Source: Ptychodera flava (taxonomy: Eukaryota; Hemichordata; Enteropneusta; Ptychoderidae). From it: a stretch of DNA of 64,000 nucleotides. The notes under the pieces were generated by a model. The model ran no database searches. It was given only the letters and a program-made list of their open reading frames with translations, and was not told where the DNA came from. Every line of letters begins with the position of its first letter. The first letter of the stretch is position 1. The DNA is taken from positions 22,115,641 through 22,179,640 of the forward strand of contig NC_091946.1 of the NCBI RefSeq assembly GCF_041260155.1. Reading direction: 5' to 3'. This document shows positions 32,663 through 44,430 of the stretch, one piece after another. The translations under genes were made by a program, and so were the position numbers.

Positions 32663-33299
32663 GCCTGTCTGGCTCCAATTCCGTCGCTGCGTCAGCCCTT
32701 TCCTAAAAAGAAGACGGTAAAGGCATATGTAACATGTTTATTGGTTACATCTCTTTGCACCAACGTGTTCACCTGTATCCATGATGTGTGTGCTTTAATC
32801 TGTTGCTACGTAGAGTAGTTGGCTATTAGGCCTACTGTAATTGCACCATGAACCTACACGGTTGCAGAGGCACTGTGTGTACGCACACGGTCCCTGCAGG
32901 GGCAGTGGCGTGGTACGCAGTATTTATGGATGGCTTAGGGCTACTCTGTAAATTTTGTTCCAATGGCACAATGTCATGTCATTTGCTTTCGGTGCAAGTG
33001 ATTGTGCCAAAGTAGCATTTTTTGTTACATTTTAATAACATACACACTTTGGCAGATAAGGTGACATTGCCAGGCCTTGTTTTTAATTTTTTGCAGAAGG
33101 CTCATAAGTTATACATTTCAACAAGGATTTGTCAGCAGCTATTAGAAGGGTCGTTCAAAGGGCATCACGTCGTCTACGCCCTAACGCGGTTATTGTAAAT
33201 AAACTGCTTCATAAAGTTAATATAATGATTGACAATTTCAAATGCCATCAAGCGCCGGCCAGGGTCTTTTTTCTTTGCCCAGTTCCCCGCGTATGCATG

Positions 33300-33420
33300 C
33301 TTCCATCCACTCATCCATCCATCCATCTGTCTACCATCTATCTATGTATCTATCTAGATATCTATCTATGCTTATCTATCTATGCTTATCTGTCGATCTA
33401 TGTCTGTCTGTCTACTTTTT
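33300..33420. repeat. (CATC)n-(CTAT)n-(CTGT)n microsatellite
   Basis: About 120 bp of changing 4-bp repeats ending in a T-run. The Ser/Leu/Tyr-rich frames across it are artefacts. Confidence 0.9.
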
Positions 33421-33961
33421 TTTCAATATCACTGCACTGACACACCGGTGCCCGGAGTTGCCAGTGTACATGCATATATTCTATGTATACTACACAGCAA
33501 CTCCACGGACTTGTGCACTGACATACCAACGCATTTGGGCATCACGGTGACGTGCGACCGACGACCAAGGAAGGCATTGCTTCAATGGTGGGGACTTCTT
33601 GCCGTACAAGCAGTGGGCCTATGTGAGTCGAGTGGCATCTGGCTTCGTGGGCTTGATATAGTTGCACTCGTCGAATGCATCAAAGTAGATAGAGAGTTTC
33701 TGCGATCCCAGGCGATGGTGGCGCTGGTGCCCGGTGTTCGATTCCACCGGGGGACACCATCCCGATACTGTTATTGTGTGTCTAAAAACGTCAGTTCAAA
33801 CCACCTTTTGCATATGTGAGCATTTTCGACCGTAAAAGATGCACTAATATCGTTTCAAACAGATATACACGCATAATTGTCGTCAATATTTACGTTTTCC
33901 TTGAGTACCAAATCATTCATTACTAATTTCATATACAATGCTGTGACTCCCCTTCTGCAAA

Positions 33962-36900
33962 ATGGCGGCTTCCACCACTAATAATACAACAGAGCAGGTA
34001 AAGTCGGAATCAAGCGACACTTTATCAACAGCGATGCCTCTAAAAACGCCTGGGAAGAATACTCTGTTTGAGAAGGACTTCGGAGGGAGTGGTTTCGTTG
34101 TTGAAGAGTCCGATTACAAGACGGTAGATTCGTCGCCAGGTTTGTGTTGTCGCCGCATTTCTCGCCATCACTGTCACCATCACAGATTTGACGCTTGAGG
34201 CAGCGTTGGTTTAAATTCTCCATACATTCATTGCCATTTCATGTCGCTTTCACCTCTACAGAGTTCATCGGGAGCAGACACCCGTTACCATTATTTCAAG
34301 CGACCTTTATTGCCACAAGAGCTAAGGTGTACCTTTTTCTGCAGATATTACATGCAGCGCCAGCGCTAGTCAAGTGGCGACATTTACGCCCCACGCGATG
34401 ACAAACCCATTTGTTCAAACGCTCGTCGATAGTCACGCTGCTCGCATTACAATGCATTCCGTCTGCGTTACTTTGTCGCCAAAACGCTTTGTTTACACAA
34501 TTATGTAATGAGGTCTTTCAAAACCAACCTGGCTAGACAGGTCCGCACACAATGCCCAGCGTGTGGCCAGTCTGTTAACGGTTTACGTGTGCTATTAATC
34601 CATGAATATGGCAATATGAAATTAATAAAATTTGAAATCGTTGAAGATTATGTTTTATGCTGTTGTCAATTTGTTGCGTTATCACTGTTAACATCATACC
34701 GATAAATACCAGCCACCGGGACACAGGCACGCATATCGCGTTCTTTCTCCTATACACCAGTGTTACGTAACTATTTTTAATAAATAAAACTGCTTTCCGT
34801 TACCTGGCCGTGGTTACTTACCCCGACCGTACACTGCAGTCACAGTGAGTCAGTGCATGGAGGTAGTAGTCAGTGGCCACTCCATGGTCAGTGCAAGACT
34901 GCAAACATTTGCCATTCTCAGAGGTGAACTGCCACAAAATTCAATCCATTTGTAATGTTAAAGTGTGATTTGTCTGTAGCCCTGCGTACGATGCTGTGTG
35001 TTCCGCTACAGCTAATAGCCCCGCTCACGGGGCTATTAGCTGTAGCGGAACACACAGCATCGTACGCAGGGCTAGATTTGTCTGCAGCAGTGATGTAAGG
35101 GGAGAACCATTTGATTTCTGGGGGGGGGTATGGAGGAAGAGGGTATGGGAGCAAATTTTTTTTTCCTGTCAGAGTGACAGCAATTTTTTTTTTCTACTGT
35201 CAGACCTGCATCAATTTTTTTTTTTCAAATGGAGAAGCAGTGCAAATTTTTTTTTTTATTGGTCATCAAATTTGTAATGCGTTGTATATATTGAAGGGAG
35301 CCGTCATTATTTACGGCCTGAAACTCCGAAATTTCGAGTGCCCCCACCCCTTCGCCAACCATGATGAACCTCCCTCTCTAACTCTGAAATTTTGACTGAT
35401 CCCCCACTTAGGATAGTTAAATACCAATACATGTAATTGTAAAATTTACAAAATACAGCAACAGTAAAGACCTTTCAAATCCTGATGTACCCTGCTAGAC
35501 TATCATCAGTTATCTCATGATGGTTCAAAAAAGGTGATCACATCAAAGTGAAATTCAAAGTCACTATAAAATAAAGATATACAAGATCACGCAGTATCTA
35601 ATCATATAGTATATTGTTTAATTTGGATGGATATTATGACAGGGTTTTCACTAGGATATCTGACCGGGCAGAATTTGAAAGTACAGGGGGAGAACATGAG
35701 AGAGGCTTAGGGGGAAGTGTCACAGGGGCTTTCCCCTATTTTGCATGGAAATTTTTAAGATATTGATGTGTGCAATGGTGCAGTCTGGTGCAATCTGAGA
35801 GGTGTTCTTTAATTTTTTTACTAAGTGAAACTGTTAGAATACCCCAAGGGGGAGAGCACGAGAGGGGGTTCCCCCTCTCGTATTGGAAATTTTGAGAAAT
35901 TGATGTGTTTAATGGTGCAATCTGAGAGGAGTTTCAGTTTATTTTGCACTCGGTAAAACTGTTTGAAAATGACATTGAACACTGATATTTTTTACATTTT
36001 TTGCATGATCAGTTTTTGAGTCACAATATTCAACAACCAAACAATGACAATACAATTTGTGAAAAACAGTTCTGTTTGCCAGAGACTGAAGACAAATGAA
36101 TACACAGGAACGGAAAATCTGTGACCTTCTTGTGTCATTTCTCCAGCTGCCAGCTTCTAATGAAAAGCCTGAATATGGTATGTTTGCGATCCGGTGTTTG
36201 TGGTCAGAAAAACAAGGCTCACACATTGTATTTCATTATATTTGTTGTTCCTCAATTTTTCATTGTCAAGGTACATCTTTCTAACGATATATTGGTTTTA
36301 ACACTAGTTTATTGACTCCTGTTTTGTGTTTTAAATTTTCACAAATTTGCAGAAGTAAAAAAGCCCCCATTAGATAGTGCCTATGCCATTGAGATATTGC
36401 AACAGAAATCCTGAAATATGATTTCTTGGGTCAGAAAAGGGAAGGAAAACATCGAGTGTACTGAGGTGTAAAGTAGACCTATGTAGTGCATGTTTATATC
36501 ATAAGTGCTGGGGAAAGAAACATAAGAATTGCTTGTGGTAAAACATTTGCGCCGCCTATGGCGGCGCGCCGGCAAAGAATACAGGAGAATAAGGTTTCCA
36601 AATTTTGCTTATTTCTGGTGCATTGTGACAATTTTTTTTTCTCTTCTGTCTGTTATGACAATTTTTTTTTTCTCAGGCCATGACAGGATCAATTTTTTTT
36701 TTCTTCTCTCTCACCTGGTGACAATTTTTTTTTTCTCAATATCCTCCATATCCCCCCCCAGAAATCAAATGGTTCTCCCCTAAGTAGGGAACATTAAAAG
36801 TCAGTTGTTGGTTGAAGCATGGAGGTATGGACGTCAGAAGCAGGAAGTGAGAAGTTTCCTTCAACTTCCATCAGTAGAAATAAGCCTTTTCCCAGCTGCA

Positions 36901-39696
36901 ATAATTGTAGCCCAAGGGTCATGTGCAAGTGTCTTCTGTCGTGTTGGCTATGTAGCACTATCCCATAGGGCTACAATTCTGGACCACTTAAAGTGCAGAA
37001 AGTTTGCCCAGCAGATTTGCTGGGCATAGAAACAGTAGTTCAGACAGCGAATTTTACCTTATCTCAGGGAAATCTTGCCATAATTTTGCTTCCTGACCAC
37101 AAGCTATACCATCTGTGCCAATGAAATGATAGACAATACATTAGACTGAAAATCAACGGTTATAATGACTGTATAAAGCGAACTTTTCCTACAAATCTGC
37201 CACCATTTTGCATCTTTCCTCAATCTCGCCAAAAATGACCACAGACAGAAGAAGCGAGACTACTGTCTTAAGATTAAACCGTCATTTTCCAGTGTTTAGT
37301 AGAAATTACATCACAAAATATTGACAATTTACACCTGTAAAGTGTTCTTTGTGTAAAACATCTGATAGATAATTTTCCGTCTATAAATCTCTCACTTTGT
37401 TATTTTATTTGACTAGGGGTTGGAGTGAAACGCAAAGCAGAATCCGTTGATCCTCCGATTGAAGTTCCCCCGGAGCTCATGGAACCACTACACTGCAGGC
37501 TGTGCGACATCATGTTGAATTCACCGCCGCAAGCACAGGCCCATTATATGGGAAAGAATCATCAGAAAAAAGTACGACAGTACGCAGCTCAGCAGACGCT
37601 GTCTGCCAAGCTCAAAGTCTTATCTCCTACTGCGACATCGCCTCCGGTGAGTATTAAGTAGAGGAATCTATCAACACCATATGTATTCTCCACGGCTTGG
37701 ATAAAACAGAGGACTTCTAATTTACATAACAGTACCTAATTTGTATATTCTCGTGTTATGCAAATGGTTCTTTTGTGTAGTAATTAACATATGAATATAT
37801 TTGTCAAAAAACAAGTTTTTGTTTAACCCTTTCATCACAATGGTTTGTCCTAAATCCATTGTTTTCTATGGTAAAGTTGGACCTGTATACAGGGAACTGG
37901 GGGTGAAAGGGTTAAGTAGATGATAAATTGCGATCTATTGGCAAGGAAAGATGAAGATTTCAGAGAGGGTCTGTTCCCCTTACACAGATGAAAAGACTTT
38001 TTATGGAAAAACAGCTGTAACTTTTGATGATTTTTTGACTGCTTTTTGTTTTTGATGTCATCTTCATTTCCTTGTTCTACTCCTCAAAGCATGTTGAGAT
38101 ACATGATGTTGAACTTGTCAACTCAGCCTGTACATGGGTAGACTACATTGTTATGATTGACAAGTGAACTGTGGTCAGGACTAGAATTCAAATGTAAACA
38201 ATAATAGTGCATTGTGCATGTATGGACGCTGTGCTGACAAGATGAATAGTGGGTGTTTCAACAGGCTTTGAGAAGTAGAACAAGAACTTGCAATTGATAT
38301 GGAAAATGAAAACCAAAAAAATCATCGAAGTTACAACATAGGTAGTAGGAAAATAGCTGGCAAAAAATAAGTGAATAGCTTGTAAATGTATTCAATGTCC
38401 GGTTTGCAATAACACACTGACTGATAGTGATAACCTGATATTTATCTCCTTGTGTTCTCACCATACATACTGACAAGATCCTGTTCAAGTGTTACATTTG
38501 AATTTACTCCATACATATGAACATTTGTTCATTTCCATGTAAATGAACAAGTTAACAAGATAAAAAAGTGTCTACAGTATATGCAGACACTGCCTGACCA
38601 GTTACGTCAAGTAGAATGTGCCTCCGGGACAGATATTTAGACTATCAAATTTTTACAAGTCTTTTGTGATCCACCACTGTTAGGGGCTCAACGTTTCACT
38701 GCTTAAGTTTTTCAAAAATTGAAAATTTATTTTTCCCCATAGAGTTACCACAGGGATGGCGGCCATTTTTAATTTCAAATATCAGTAAATGTTAGGTATT
38801 TGTTTCCCCAGATCCAAACTTTGCACAGTGACCCCTGATTTCTATTCTTGATTTGGTAAGAGTATGGTTGAAAGTTTCATTAAGGAAAGTTTGAGCAAAA
38901 GTTAAAGTCTTTCACTTTGGAGTTGCACACTACCTAACCTTAAGGTATTTCTGTATTCTTTGAGTAAGTTTTGTTCATTTTGAGAACTTTGTGCAATGTC
39001 TTTGCTTCATTAGTACACCAGTTCATGTAATATGCAAAAGTTTCTCAGTCCAAGGGAACTTGGCTGAATCAATATGTGTCAATTTGACGCAGAGGGCACA
39101 ATAATACTGTCATGATACAAACTTGCACACTAAAAGACCAAGACTTTGTTAAATTGTTGTGTATCAATAGTCTTTATGTACAATACCACATCATGGCTCA
39201 AGAAACCGTTGAACAAAATCAAGATTTTAAGTATGAAAAGTGCCAAAAATGTCCCAAAATTTTCCGTTGCTCAATGTCTTTAATTTTGGCTACTTCACAG
39301 GACTCAAAAGTTCCAAAGGTTGGTACTGATAGCAACAGTTATGAGTACTGCCAACTCTGTAATGTGTCCTTCACGTCCGTTGTCCACGCCAAGTCGCACT
39401 ACGAAGGCAAGAACCACACCAAGAGGTTACGAAACCAAACCCCCGTTTACACCAAGAACGCATACTACTGCTGCTCGTGCAATTTGTCCCTGAACTCAGA
39501 AAGTCAGTACGACCAACATATGAGGAGTAAGAAGCACGCCAACGCTTTGAAGAAACGCGACGGGGGCAAGGACGCCCTCCCAGTGCCGCTGCCACCTCCA
39601 GGATTGCCGCCGCATATACCAGAGCCAGCGATGATTCTTGCGCAGGAAGCGACCCAGAATGGTCAAAATGTTGATAGAGGAAACCCTCAGGTTTGA
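33962..39696 (+). CDS. Three-finger U1/JAZ-type zinc-finger protein (ZMAT3/ZNF385-like)
   Basis: Exons 33962-34139, 37417-37646 and 39301-39696 sum to 804 nt, 267 residues. It has three fingers of the form C-x2-C-x12-H-x5-H at residues 86-108, 153-175 and 193-215; all ligands are present, with the repeated SHYxGKNH or AHYMGKNH signature. Fingers of this type bind double-stranded RNA in ZMAT3, ZNF346 and ZNF385 proteins and usually work in the nucleus. A KRKAES basic patch (64-69) and a Pro-rich tail (PLPPPGLPPHIPEP) flank them. The first 59 residues are polar and without a known domain. The start is the ATG in caaaATGGCGGC. The stop falls in CAG-GTT-TGA, so a further exon spliced at that GT cannot be excluded. 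Orthology within ZMAT/ZNF385 is unresolved. Confidence 0.88.
34967..35084. repeat. Perfect palindrome, 47-bp arms, flanked by 10-bp direct repeats
   Basis: Arms 34977-35023 and 35028-35074 are exact reverse complements (47/47) with a 4-nt loop ctca. Immediately outside, gatttgtctg occurs at 34967-34976 and again at 35075-35084. The whole looks like a 98-bp foldback insertion with a 10-bp target duplication. It lies in intron 1 of the zinc-finger gene, 14 bp before a TIR element. Confidence 0.9.
35098..36781. mobile_element. TIR element with T-run arrays (copy 2, 1,684 bp)
   Basis: The left end aggggagaaccatttgattt and right end aaatcaaatggttctcccct are a perfect inverted pair, each next to a G-run or C-run. 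Inside each end are four spaced runs of 8-13 T on the plus strand (35154-35260 and 36628-36735), roughly 30-45 bp apart. No transposase is visible. Intron 1 of the zinc-finger gene. Confidence 0.7.
35675..35960. repeat. Two imperfect direct repeats, about 150 bp each
   Basis: Both units hold gggggag...gagag, a ccccct-rich hairpin, tggaaatttt, and attgatgtgt followed by aatggtgcaatctgagagg. They lie in the interior of the 35098-36781 element and may mark an older repeat inside it. Confidence 0.6.
37823..37915 (+). mobile_element. TTAA element, family C (93 bp)
   Basis: TTAA at 37823-37826 and 37912-37915, with CCCTTTCA...TGAAAGGG ends. It is almost identical to the inverted copy at 6295-6387, which points to recent activity. 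Intron 2 of the zinc-finger gene. Confidence 0.85.
37995..38340 (+). repeat. Family A element, ends eroded
   Basis: It keeps cagctgtaacttttgatgat at the left, ggactagaattcaaatgtaa in the middle and atcatcgaagttacaaca at the right, but lacks the terminal AGGGCC. Intron 2 of the zinc-finger gene. Confidence 0.7.
38600..38945 (+). repeat. Family B element
   Basis: It runs from aagtagaatgtgcctccggg through cacagggatggcggccattt to tcactttggagttgcacact and acctaaccttaa. Intron 2 of the zinc-finger gene. Confidence 0.75.
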
Positions 39697-41097
39697 TTTT
39701 TGATAAAGGAATAGGATTTTATGGAAATTTTATTTGTCAGATGTAGTGTGCTAGCAGTCAACATAAATTTCCAATTGTATTTATCTCCTACCACACGGTT
39801 TCTTGAGTATGATGCTTACATAATCACAGTAACTGTCCTGTGTGTCAAACCAATGAGAGCGGCTTTCATTATATCAACCAGTGTTCTGTAAGGCCAAACA
39901 TGATTGGTTCACATGATCAAAATTTTAAAAATGCTGTTGCTGTCCACCGACCAGCTTTCGGAGCGGTAAGAAGTGAAATGAAATATTTTGACAAGAGTTT
40001 TCTATTCAAGAATGTCGTGCTTGACTTTGATGAAAGTCTTTATCGAATTTCTTCTCAAAAGCGTAATTGGCCAGTCATTTGAAATTACATGTACGTTTTA
40101 TTTTTCAAAAGTTTCAATTTTTCAAGTAAAGTTAGAACATAGATGTTTATGTTTCCAAAGATGTGTGTTTAGTCATACCTATTTGCCTACCATCTTTAAC
40201 AATCAACGTTTACACAGGTTTAACACATCGTACCATACAAGGCTTTGCAGGAAGAATTCCAACATTACGAACAATACTCGGAATCTAAATGTTTTTCAAA
40301 ATTCATTACTGCTACCATCAAAAGAGTTACACTTTTATATTCAATTGATATACTTACTTTTTGTCTGAAAGAAGGAAATTACTCTAGAAGTTAGATTAAT
40401 GGGGTAAAATTTCAGGGCTGCGTAGAAGAGAGAGATTCAGCATAACCAGTCTTGAATTACACTTCAACCTTTTGCTGAATAATTGTGTGTCACCTCGCAG
40501 AAGATGGATGCACTTTTAACCCTTCCACGATTATAGTTTAATCCATGTCTGTTGTTTGTCAGTGTTTGATCTACACACTTTTAGAAGCGTAATACGGGAC
40601 GGTGTCCAATTTGCTTGTCCCAGCCTGTCAGTGTGAAGCGGTTACAGTATTTTTGGTTTCTGTACAGGTGCCATAATTGCAATTACGTGCCCATCAATTA
40701 TGTCTTATTTAGTATCAACAATTTTTGCCACGTGGTTTGTTAGCAGTGTTGCCGCCAGGACGCGCTCATGCGACAATGTCCCAAAAACCGAACCAATTGT
40801 CTAGCATTCTTGCATACTGCAGGTCACCTCGGGCGCACCCATGCATCCGACTGAGTTATATTTGTAATTTTGTAATTTTATTACTTCAAGTCAATGCATC
40901 CATAAATGGATTTTCATGCATTGAATAAAATACATGGACATATACAGAATAAAAATAGATAAATAAAAAACTCAATAAAAAAAACCAGTAGTTAAAAGTT
41001 AAAAAAACTACACATCAAAAGATAAGCATAAAAAGTTAGTGAGCATCGTGTATTCAATTAAAACAAGCAGGAAGTTGACATGCAAATCGGCCAAGAA

Positions 41098-41401
41098 ATG
41101 GCTCTGAAAAGAATAGACAGGCACAGAAAAGTAGTTTAAATTATAGTATTGGCAATGATGGATGAACGATATTTGAACGAGCGACTGTGGGCTTTAGAAA
41201 CATGATATTTACTTCTGGTGTTTTATACTGGTGAATTGTTGAATGTTTTGTGAGAAGGTCAGACAAGTAGACAGGAACTTTTTTGTTGATACATTTGTGA
41301 ACTAGATTTTTTAGGTGTTGGTTGTGTCTTTCCTGGATAGTTGGCCAGTTGAGTGAATTTCTGTAAGATGTAACATGGTCTGACTTGGGTGTTGTCTGCA
41401 A
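41098..41401 (-). mobile_element. Degraded LINE reverse-transcriptase C-terminal fragment
   Basis: The minus frame reads SLNWPTIQERHNQHLKNLVH followed by KCINKKVPVYLSDLLTKH. This is the usual post-polymerase stretch of CR1/Rex-like non-LTR elements (L-x-WLPI-x2-R, then K-x-L-x-P-x-YL-x-DLL). Only this piece is recognisable and no complete element surrounds it. Confidence 0.6.
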
Positions 41402-43259
41402 GTAATATCAGTATCTGTTACTGACGATGAACTTTATTTTGCATAATTATTTTGAGGCTTACACTTACATACTTTCAGAGCTAGCCATGATTAAAAGTAA
41501 TTGAAACACTGCACTTGATATCATAATTTGATTGACTGCAGTCTATCTGACCTCTGATTGGCGGCAGATACAGTGTACTGCTACAATTGCCTGAAATTCT
41601 AGCATAGCTACGTGGTCCTGGTAGCTTGAATTTGTTCAGTGAAACTAATTTGTTACAAAATAATGCAAAATTTGATTGACACCTGGCGCATGTTGTCCCC
41701 AAAATGTGCAAAATGTTCCCAAAAATAAACGGTAGTGGGACATAGTGTTTGGTTTAAAATTCCTGGCTGCAACAATGTTGTTAGGATCTTCTACGTTTGG
41801 GATGCTTATTTGTAGTATTTTTATGTGAAACAGCATCAGTATTACCCTGCTAAATACAGCCTTATTATGCCAGAAATTATCCGGGTTTTTCACCAAAGCA
41901 GTGACTGTACGTGTCAACAAAAGATATACAGAGATCAACCCGCTGTCTGAACTATTTATGTCATAAAGCAAATGGGTTACTGCTATTCCTGTCTGAGTAA
42001 TGGAAAAGTGCACTGAGTGTGTACGTGTCATCAGTTTTTGTGCACATTGGATCATGCTGTGTAAAATCATTTCCTCTGAGCATGAGACCTTCTCAAGATA
42101 CACATAGTATCAAAGTGTAGAGTAGCAGTATCAGGTCTGTAAGTTTTTCATCCGCAAAGATCAGCACCACAGTTGTCTGTTGGAGAGTTAGAAAAAATTT
42201 GGTTGCTCATATTGGTTAACCCATGTTTAGGGTGAGAAGATCGACCATGCATGTGGCGATGTTCAAGATCGTCTTCATGGTAACTCTAGTGGCCTATTTT
42301 CTAGGTTCATGTACAGTTGTTCCATTGTACTGCTTAGTCACAGGGACTTGCAGATTTTTTTCTGCATCATCAAACCTTCAAATCCTAGCAAACACTTCTG
42401 TGGTTCCAGAACACATGATCACCAGATTTTCTCAGAGGGTGTTAATCTCGTGTTTGAATCAGAGGCACATGTATACATGTATGTTATAAACATAATGCAA
42501 TGTGGCACTATTGGTGTCATCTACTTACTAGCTGAGTATGTTAATGTTGTATAATTGATCAGTCCAGTGACTTTTTTACTCCGCTTGAAAGAAACTCGTC
42601 AAAATTTATTTGCCAAAGGTCAGCCCTTTCAAAAGGTAGCATTTTTTTTTTAATTTAAACTTTTATTTTGCATGTGCCATAGAAAATTTTTGATCAGTCT
42701 ACCTTTCTTTATCCCAATCATGAGAGAGTCAGAAACCACACAAAGTCTACAGCGATTTCTACATGCTATTTATATTTTAGCAATGGAGCCTAAACTGTAG
42801 TGTAGACAAATGTGTTCTCCATGATGCCCCACGTTATTTTTATCTGCTGTAATGAAGTGTGACATCACAATACGTGTGATATTGATTTCCTGTTGATTTT
42901 TGGTTTTGTGGAGAAAATGGTGTTCCATATTCAAAAACACTATCTAGAGAGTACAGATTGCTACGATATTGAAAACACTACCTAAGGGATCAGCTTTGGC
43001 AAGTTACTTTGTAGTATACAGGTAGTAATACCATATTAGCCAATAGGAACTTTGTTATTGGAAATTCACTGTTACGATGCCTTTAAAGTCCCCTACTGAT
43101 TGGTGATTAGCGATAATGTGTTGCATAAATTGACCAATGACATTGAAGTGTTTTTTGAAAGTCAAAGTCAGCTATCTAGCAAGACACAGCATCACAGTTA
43201 TATTTATTGAGAGCAGAATTGTCGAAGTATATTACTTTTACAGAAGACGTGTTGTCATA

Positions 43260-43615
43260 TTAAAGGGCCCGTAGCTGTAACTTTTGATAATTTTTCACTA
43301 TTTTTGTTTTGAATGTCATTTGCAAGTTCTTGTTCTACGCCCTAGAACCATGGTGAAACACCTATTATTCAGCTTGTCAGCTCAGTGTCCATACCTGTAA
43401 AATGCACTGTTTTTGTTTACATGTGCATTAAAGTCCAGACTATAATTTACTCGTCAACAATAACGATGCAGTGTACTCATAAAAGCTGAGTTGACAAGCT
43501 GAATACTACGTATCTCAACATGCTTTTGGGAAGTGGAACAAAAAACTGCAGTTGACTTCAAAAAAATACAGTGACCAAAAAAAATCGTGAAAAGTTGCAG
43601 CTACTGGCCCTTTAA
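43260..43615 (+). mobile_element. TTAA element, family A, complete (356 bp)
   Basis: Inverted ends aaagggcccgtagctgtaac and gttgcagctactggcccttt lie between TTAA at 43260-43263 and 43612-43615. The interior is partly self-complementary (gtcagctcag / gctgagttgacaag). It has no coding capacity. The purine-first end suggests a Kolobok-like parent, which is inference. Confidence 0.85.
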
Positions 43616-43971
43616 GGTAGAACGCACTGCGGGGACAGACATTCGGACTCTCAAACTTTTACGATTCTCCTCTAATATACCACATGTGGGGGTTCATTTT
43701 AAAGCTCTTGGTGAGAGAAAACTTTTTACAGGCTTAGTTTTTCGAAATTAGAAAACTTTTATTTTTCTCCATAGAGTTAACACAGGGATGGCGACCATTT
43801 TAAATTACTAATATCGGTAAATCTTGGGTAATTTGTTTCTCTAGTACCAAAATTTGCACGGTAACCCCCAATTTTTATTTTTGATTTTGAAAGAGAATGA
43901 TTGAAAGATTCCTTGAGGAAAGTTAGAGCAAAAGTTTAAGTCTTTCACTTTCGAGGTGCATACTGCCTTAA
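43612..43971 (+). mobile_element. TTAA element, family B, complete (360 bp)
   Basis: It starts TTAAGGTAGAACGC and ends GCATACTGCCTTAA, a short imperfect inverted repeat. The left TTAA is the right TTAA of the neighbouring A element. This copy serves as reference for the B family in this window. Confidence 0.8.
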
Positions 43972-44334
43972 ATGTCAGTTTGGTATGGCCAGTGACACAC
44001 CGTAAGACAAAGTAATTGTCATTAATTGATTTGCTGAATCTCTTTTTTCCAAATGTCCACAGAATTTTGTCTCATTCATATTTGATTCTAAGTATGTTTT
44101 CATTCCCTACTGAAATATGATAGGCAAATATTTAATTCCAAACTGGAATGAGATTTTAAAAGTAATCTATTCATTTCTGGTACTAGCTTTATCAGAAAAT
44201 TTGATTACTAATGGAATGTCCATGTTACAGTGCGATCAAAAAGTGTGATGATTTTCAGTGAAAGTGTTCACCTTGACGGAGCATGTGTCATATCTGTAAG
44301 GTATGTTTGAAGTTTCTGCGGATTTATTTATTAA

Positions 44335-44430
44335 TCTAACCATTCCAGCATCATGGTTTGGTCCAAGCCCCATCGTTACAATGGTTGTTGTGGACTTGTG
44401 TACAGGGAAGTGGGATGGGTGACTAGGTTG
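44335..44430 (+). repeat. Diverged family C element
   Basis: It retains ccagcatcatggtttggtcc, aatggttgttgtggacttgt and acagggaagtgggatgggtg, with mutated ends. Confidence 0.55.

Larger units (their letters stand above)
27548..33961. other. Divergent intergenic region, scramblase to zinc-finger gene
   Basis: This 6.4-kb stretch lies between the divergent scramblase and ZMAT-like genes. It holds several TTAA elements (27890-30109), a LINE tail (30355-30615) and microsatellites (32585-32662, 33300-33420). From 30616 to 32580 and 33430 to 33960 I see only unique AT-rich sequence. The promoter of the scramblase should lie just right of 27547, and that of the zinc-finger gene just left of 33962. 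Confidence 0.5.

Noticed and set aside
41645-42103. 152-codon open frame, minus strand
   Set aside because: No domain, no supporting splice structure and an AT-rich composition like its surroundings; long chance frames are expected.
42220-42560. Plus-strand frames with a hydrophobic N-terminus
   Set aside because: They look membrane-like at first, but two overlapping frames are equally long and neither shows splice sites or family features.
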